DNA from: JAENVT01 sp031370825
GTDB lineage: Bacteria; Actinomycetota; Acidimicrobiia; Acidimicrobiales; Ilumatobacteraceae
DNA length: 12,154 nt
Direction: 5' to 3'
Assembly (NCBI GenBank): GCA_031370825.1
Contig: JANMRB010000220.1
Coordinates: 1 to 12,154 of the forward strand
Both the position numbers and the translations under genes were made by a program. The notes under the pieces were generated by a model that ran no database searches, was not told the DNA's origin, and saw only the letters and a list, made by a program, of their open reading frames with translations. This document shows, one piece after another, positions 6,790 through 12,154 of this stretch (position 1 is its first letter; the number at the start of each line of letters is the position of its first letter).

Positions 6790-7103
6790 TTCTGCTCCAG
6801 GTCGATCTCGATCATGCCGTCGACCACATGGGCGACGTACACGGGGACGGGTTGTGTGGCCGGCAGCGTCTGTGGTTCACCCGTTTCGAGGCTGAAGGTG
6901 CTGCCGTGCTTCCAACATTCGATCTCTTTGGTCTCGGCGATGACCTCGCCCTCGCTGAGCGAGACGTCGGCATGGCTGCAGGTGTCGCCGATGGCATAGA
7001 CGTCGTCACCGATGCGCACGACGGCGACGGGGCGCCCATCGACATCGAAGCGCGCTGCAGTGTTCGGCGCGAGATCGGCGAGCGCGCACACGACCGTGCT
7101 CAT
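6786..7103 (-). CDS. Rieske-type [2Fe-2S] ferredoxin of the suf operon
   Basis: This 105-residue soluble protein has the Rieske cluster motif C42-S-H44 and C63-W-K-H66, which binds a [2Fe-2S] cluster with two Cys and two His. It resembles the stand-alone ferredoxin subunits of non-heme iron dioxygenases. A gene of this type between sufD and sufC is a known feature of actinobacterial suf operons, where it is thought to supply electrons or act as an assembly accessory. That role is not proved. Both ends are ATGA overlaps, with sufD upstream and sufC downstream, which settles the start and shows tight co-translation. No oxygenase partner gene is present. Confidence 0.92.
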
Positions 7104-8218
7104 CGGGTCCGTCGATCCAGCTTGGCGGCGACCTGGGCACGCAGTTCGCCGGCCAACGGACCGACCGGTAGTTGGGCAAGCACTTCGTCGAAGAAGCCCA
7201 GCACGACCAGGCGCTCGGCCGTCTCGGGCGGGATTCCCCGGCTCTCGAGGTAGAAACGCTGATCCTCATCGATCGGCCCGATCGTGCTGGCATGACTGCA
7301 CTTGACGTCGTTGGTCTCGATCTCGAGGTTGGGGACGCTCTCAGCCCACGCGCCCGCGCTGAGGGTCAGGTTGCGATTGGTCTGATACGCCACCGATCCC
7401 TTGGCTTCGTGGCCGATCCTGATCAAGCCGGTGTACACACTTCGCGCCGTGTCCTGCACCGCACCTTTGAAGAGAAGGTCGCTGGTGGTCCGCGGAGCGA
7501 CGTGATCCTGCAGCGTGCGGAAGTCGTGCATCTGCGTGTCGTCGGCGTAGTAGAGAGCGACCTGGCGGGTGCTGGCGCCTTGGCCGATCACCTTGACGTC
7601 GGTGCGGACCCTCGCGTACTCGCCGCCCAGCGCGACAGTCGCCAACAGTGTTGTCGAGTCGCGATCGCCTGTTGCCTGCTGGTGCCCCAGCTGCCAGACC
7701 GACGTGCTGAGCTCGTTGATCGCCACGTAGGTGACCCGTGCGGCCTGCTGGGCGCGGACGAACAGGCGCGGCACGACGAGCGCGGCCCCGGTACCGTCGG
7801 AGACGAACCGCTCGACGACGGTTACCTCGCTGTTCTCCCCGGCATCGATGACGAGGCGGGGGAAGGTCGCCTCGTTGTCGCCGTGGACGGTGTGCGTGAC
7901 GACGATGGATCCCGCCACATGCGCACCCCTCGGGATCGCCAGCACGGTCTCGCCATAGAACGACGCACTGAGCTCGTCGAAGACGTCGTGCACCGTGGTT
8001 GTGTCGAGGTCGTGATCGCCGGCGACATATCCGTTGGCGCCCTGCACGGTTGTCGTCGGTGCGACCGGGTGAAAGCGGTCGAGCTCCAACTCGCCGATGC
8101 GGCTGTAGCGCCACACCTCTTGCTCCGCCGTGGGCAGGTCCATGGCCGATGCACGCTCGGCGGCGGCCCTTCGCCGCAGGTCAGAGGGGTCAACCCGATC
8201 GGGCGAGAACGAAAGCAC
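7100..8218 (-). CDS. sufD: SufD, scaffold subunit of the SufBCD complex
   Basis: SufD pairs with SufB and binds SufC. The SufB-SufD interface is where the nascent cluster forms. The 372-residue protein has the diverged N-terminal half usual for SufD and the conserved C-terminal core: KCSHASTIGPIDEDQRFYLESRG (Cys307, His309), matching the His-containing SufD site, then the ERLVVLGFFDEV helix. The start is a GTG at 8218. There is no Shine-Dalgarno sequence, but TAGAAT ends 7 bases upstream, consistent with a leaderless transcript. An internal ATG before DLPTAEQEVW (about residue 26) is a less likely start. sufD is separated from sufB by the Cys-rich gene and the short SHOCT-like gene, unlike the usual sufB-sufD junction. 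Confidence 0.95.
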   Translation of the reverse strand: MLSFSPDRVDPSDLRRRAAAERASAMDLPTAEQEVWRYSRIGELELDRFHPVAPTTTVQGANGYVAGDHDLDTTTVHDVFDELSASFYGETVLAIPRGAHVAGSIVVTHTVHGDNEATFPRLVIDAGENSEVTVVERFVSDGTGAALVVPRLFVRAQQAARVTYVAINELSTSVWQLGHQQATGDRDSTTLLATVALGGEYARVRTDVKVIGQGASTRQVALYYADDTQMHDFRTLQDHVAPRTTSDLLFKGAVQDTARSVYTGLIRIGHEAKGSVAYQTNRNLTLSAGAWAESVPNLEIETNDVKCSHASTIGPIDEDQRFYLESRGIPPETAERLVVLGFFDEVLAQLPVGPLAGELRAQVAAKLDRRTR

Positions 8219-8225
8219 GACCGAA

Positions 8226-8231
8226 ATTCTA
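8226..8231 (-). promoter_or_regulatory. sufD: -10 element for leaderless sufD transcript
   Basis: TAGAAT on the minus strand ends seven bases before the sufD GTG, so transcription would start at or beside the start codon. This geometry is typical of actinobacterial leaderless genes and explains the missing ribosome site. No good -35 box is seen. The 18-base inverted repeat just upstream may be its operator. Confidence 0.45.
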
Positions 8232-8243
8232 CTACCCGCGTAG

Positions 8244-8261
8244 GACTAATCCGATTTAGTC
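8244..8261. promoter_or_regulatory. Inverted repeat, candidate operator upstream of sufD
   Basis: GACTAA (8244-8249) and TTAGTC (8256-8261) are perfect six-base arms with a six-base spacer. They overlap the stop codon of the Cys-rich gene and lie about 13 bases upstream of the sufD -10 element. A second short repeat, CTAC-4-GTAG (8232-8243), adjoins it. Position and symmetry suggest a dimeric repressor site, possibly for an Rrf2 or SufR-type regulator, but no regulator gene is in the window. Confidence 0.4.
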
Positions 8262-8606
8262 GTCGCGGAAGCGGCGGATGATTCGACGAAGCCGTCTCTG
8301 GCGCGGCGGCGGGCGGATGCCCGCCTCGGACATCACCTGTGGTCCGATCGAGTTGAGGAAGTCCTCAGCCTCGTCGAGGATCGCCGCAGCACTTCCGTCA
8401 TCGATCCCGGGCGGCTCGGGAGGCGTAGGCGGCGCGACCATCGATCCGTACGTCCAGCCGGCGTCCATACGAGGTTCGAAGGCCTGGCAATGCTCCGGGC
8501 AGCGCCACGGGGCGTCGGGTGCCAGGTCGAGGTTGCACTTGCGCACCGTCTCGCCGTTGGCATAGGTCCGACTCTCGAAGTTCTTGCACTCCTGGCGCAT
8601 TGGCAC
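8256..8606 (-). CDS. Small four-Cys protein embedded in the suf locus
   Basis: This is a 116-residue soluble protein of unknown function. The N-terminal 42 residues hold four cysteines, C7, C24, C36 and C40 (spacing 16, 11 and 3), around MRQECKNFESRTYANGE and PWRCPEHC, a pattern that could bind a metal or cluster. A Pro-rich linker (residues 58-67) leads to an acidic helix (70-90), and the C-terminus is strongly basic (RQRRLRRIIRRFRD). The start is a GTG at 8606, with ATG at 8600 as the alternative. TACGAT lies six bases before the GTG, compatible with a leaderless transcript. It sits between sufB and sufD on their strand, 37 bases before sufD, so a role in cluster assembly or trafficking is a reasonable inference. 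Confidence 0.8.
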   Translation of the reverse strand: MPMRQECKNFESRTYANGETVRKCNLDLAPDAPWRCPEHCQAFEPRMDAGWTYGSMVAPPTPPEPPGIDDGSAAAILDEAEDFLNSIGPQVMSEAGIRPPPRQRRLRRIIRRFRDD

Positions 8607-8612
8607 ACGTCA

Positions 8613-8618
8613 ATCGTA
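8613..8618 (-). promoter_or_regulatory. -10 element for leaderless Cys-rich gene
   Basis: TACGAT on the minus strand ends six bases before the GTG at 8606. The spacing fits a transcript starting at the start codon, as also proposed for sufD. No -35 box is obvious. The element suggests that the Cys-rich gene, and through it sufD, can be transcribed separately from sufB. Confidence 0.35.
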
Positions 8619-8726
8619 GAACCGCAGCGACGATGCGCAACCTTCACACCAAACTCTCAACCGATCACCAAGGTGCCCTCGCCGAAGGTTGGCTTACGCT
8701 CACGGTCACAACGAAGGAGACATCAG

Positions 8727-8993
8727 ATGTCACGAACCAGAGCGATAGCAGCCAGCATGGCCGCGGGTGCGGTCGCAGCCATCCTCACGGCGAACGTCGC
8801 GCTTGCAGAGGGCGACGGTTTCGGCGGTGGCTTCGGCGGACGGCGCCGCCACGACGGAGGCTTCATGTTCTTCTTTCCGCTGCTGATGTTGCTCGCAGTA
8901 GCGGCACAACGCCGAGACGATCCTGGCCGATCGTCTGGCTCGCGGGGAGATCCAACCCGACGACTACCGCGCTGCCATCACCGTGCTACGTGA
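8727..8993 (+). CDS. Small secreted/membrane protein, apparently frameshifted
   Basis: The ATG at 8727 has a clean ribosome site (AAGGAG at 8714-8719, seven-base spacing). TACGCT at 8695-8700 is a plausible -10 box. The product has a signal-peptide-like N-terminus ending ANVALA at residue 27, a Gly/Arg linker (GFGGGFGGRRRHDGGF) and a hydrophobic helix at residues 46-60. After Ala-Ala-Gln the frame degenerates into Arg-rich sequence and stops at 8993. The +1 frame over the same bases encodes a clear SHOCT-like tail ending at 9012. The real protein was therefore probably signal or TM plus SHOCT, and a single extra base near 8902-8911 splits it. A sequencing error, a true pseudogene or a programmed shift are all possible. 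It converges with sufB with no gap between the shifted stop and sufB's stop. Confidence 0.65.
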   Translation: MSRTRAIAASMAAGAVAAILTANVALAEGDGFGGGFGGRRRHDGGFMFFFPLLMLLAVAAQRRDDPGRSSGSRGDPTRRLPRCHHRAT

Positions 8994-9012
8994 CACGGCT
9001 CCGCCGGGCTGA
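8902..9012 (+). other. SHOCT-like C-terminal segment in the +1 frame
   Basis: Read from 8902, this frame gives ETILADRLARGEIQPDDY followed by RAAITVLRDTAPPG and a TGA at 9010-9012. The pattern LxxRLARGEIxxDDYxxxxxxL is that of the short SHOCT domain found at the C-terminus of many bacterial membrane proteins. A TAG at 8899 and a TGA at 8884 block this frame upstream, and it has no start codon of its own. It is best read as the displaced tail of the gene starting at 8727. Confidence 0.6.
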
Positions 9013-11562
<2,550 letters not shown>

Positions 11563-11594
11563 CGCTGACTCCGTTCACGCGAGAAACTGGTCGG

Positions 11595-11619
11595 GGGGAT
11601 TTCCCCTACGCACATAGTA
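11595..11619 (-). promoter_or_regulatory. sufB: Candidate sufB promoter with inverted repeat
   Basis: On the minus strand TACTAT (11619-11614) is a passable -10 box that would start transcription near 11607, leaving a leader of about 45 bases. GGGGA-TT-TCCCC (11595-11606 on the plus strand) is a five-base-arm inverted repeat located at the expected +1 to +13. That is a typical position for a repressor site. No convincing -35 is seen, and the call rests on position and symmetry. Confidence 0.3.
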
Positions 11620-11690
11620 ACAATTCGAACGCGGCTATCCCACGAGATATGCCCGACTGATGGCACGTTTACGCCCTTTTTGGCGAGGTG

Positions 11691-11942
11691 TCAGGCTGCG
11701 CGGACGGTCTGGACGTCGATGAAGATGCATTCGCCGGGGCAGGCCAGGGCGGCATGAATGACGGATTGCTCATTGCGGGCGGCGACTTTGGCAAGACTTT
11801 GACCGCCGCCCGGATCGTTGAGCACGTACCGGCCCTCGACCACGTACGCGATGCCATCTTCCAACTGGGCGAACACGTCGGGGCAATGGTCGACGCACAA
11901 CCCGTCGCCCGTGCACAAGTCCTGATCGATCCATACCCGCAT
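11691..11942 (-). CDS. Single-cluster ferredoxin
   Basis: This 83-residue electron carrier resembles the one-cluster ferredoxins of the Pyrococcus furiosus and actinobacterial type. The ligand pattern is C10-x2-D13-x2-C16-x3-C20-P, with a second motif ACPGEC (C68, C72). Asp13 sits where the second cluster ligand would be, as in P. furiosus ferredoxin, so it may hold a [3Fe-4S] or an Asp-ligated [4Fe-4S] cluster. Cys68-Pro supplies the remaining ligand. The start is the ATG at 11942 (MRVWIDQDLC). The longer open frame to 12062 overlaps the divergent gene and is not protein-like. The gene lies 128 bases upstream of sufB on the same strand and could be co-transcribed, though sufB seems to have its own promoter. 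No clear Shine-Dalgarno sequence is seen. Confidence 0.88.
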   Translation of the reverse strand: MRVWIDQDLCTGDGLCVDHCPDVFAQLEDGIAYVVEGRYVLNDPGGGQSLAKVAARNEQSVIHAALACPGECIFIDVQTVRAA

Positions 11943-12005
11943 GACAATTGCTGACGTTACAGCCCGGACTGCAAAGGCACCACTTACCGAGGCGGCGAAT
12001 TGACC

Positions 12006-12154
12006 GTGACGGATACTGTGTGCGCCGTGCATGAACCTCTGGCCAAGCAGATCGAACATCATTGGGAACGCCCCACAGGCTGGGTCGACGATCCGTGGGC
12101 ATGGCTGCGCGATCGCAACGATCCCGACACCATCGCCTACCTCGACGAGGAGAA
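12006..12154 (+). CDS. S9-family prolyl oligopeptidase-like protein, N-terminal part
   Basis: The frame runs off the right edge of the window, so only about 49 residues are visible. The segment EPLAKQIEHHWERP-TGWVDDPWAWLRDRNDPD-TIAYLDEE follows the N-terminal pattern of the oligopeptidase B / prolyl oligopeptidase family (P.A......H....DDP..WLRD..DP....YL..E). These are serine peptidases with a beta-propeller that screens short substrates. The catalytic Ser-Asp-His region lies outside the window. The GTG at 12006 is taken as start, with GAGG 13 bases upstream. A GTG at 12027, seven bases after TACTGT, would fit a leaderless start equally well. The gene diverges from the ferredoxin across about 63 bases, which must hold both promoters. 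Confidence 0.8.
   Translation, partial: MTDTVCAVHEPLAKQIEHHWERPTGWVDDPWAWLRDRNDPDTIAYLDEE

Noticed and set aside
7172..8281. 369-residue plus-strand open frame
   Set aside because: It is exactly antisense to sufD, has no recognisable family, and its Asp/Arg-rich composition is the mirror of high-GC3 coding on the other strand.
12000..12019. TTGACC and TACTGT as a -35/-10 pair for the S9 peptidase gene
   Set aside because: Only eight bases separate them, far short of the usual 16-18, although TACTGT alone could serve a leaderless start at 12027.
11943..12062. N-terminal extension of the ferredoxin (123 residues in total)
   Set aside because: It overlaps the start of the divergent S9-like gene, and the ATG at 11942 gives the standard ferredoxin N-terminus.

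Overview
The window carries most of a SUF iron-sulfur cluster assembly locus from a high-GC actinobacterium. The SUF gene set, the Rieske-type gene between sufD and sufC, GTG starts, several candidate leaderless promoters and the DUF5317 and PCD neighbours suggest an Acidimicrobiia-like lineage. That placement is inference from gene style, not a sequence match.

Layout, left to right. Positions 1-1236 (+): the 3' part of sufS, then sufU, followed by two tiny ORFs of unclear status (1233-1322 and 1340-1450). Positions 5467 down to 1473 (-): a tightly packed run made of a membrane GGDEF-EAL protein, a DUF5317 membrane protein, a pterin-4a-carbinolamine dehydratase-like protein, a YbaK-like protein, a 57-residue protein and a nucleotidyltransferase-fold protein. 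Three of these junctions are GTGA or ATGA overlaps. Positions 5733-5547 (-): two tandem tiny membrane-peptide ORFs ending in AP(H/W)KW, then a strong hairpin, just upstream of the GGDEF-EAL gene. Positions 8218-6016 (-): sufD, a Rieske-type ferredoxin and sufC, joined by ATGA overlaps. Position 8606-8256 (-): a small Cys-rich protein between sufB and sufD. Positions 8727-9012 (+): a small secreted or membrane gene whose SHOCT-like tail lies one frame off. Positions 11562-9013 (-): sufB, interrupted by a complete 382-residue LAGLIDADG intein. Positions 11942-11691 (-): a single-cluster ferredoxin. From 12006 (+): the start of an S9 prolyl-oligopeptidase-like gene, cut by the window end.

How it fits together: SufS releases sulfur from cysteine, SufU accepts it, and SufB-SufC-SufD forms the scaffold complex. 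The Rieske-type protein, the four-Cys protein and the ferredoxin are candidate electron or metal partners. In Mycobacterium tuberculosis the suf genes lie in one co-directional cluster. Here sufSU and sufBDC face each other across the c-di-GMP operon, so the locus looks rearranged. The most notable items are the SufB intein, the Cys-rich suf-embedded protein, the paired tiny membrane peptides and the inverted repeat next to a probable leaderless sufD promoter. No tRNA, rRNA, CRISPR array or insertion sequence was seen.
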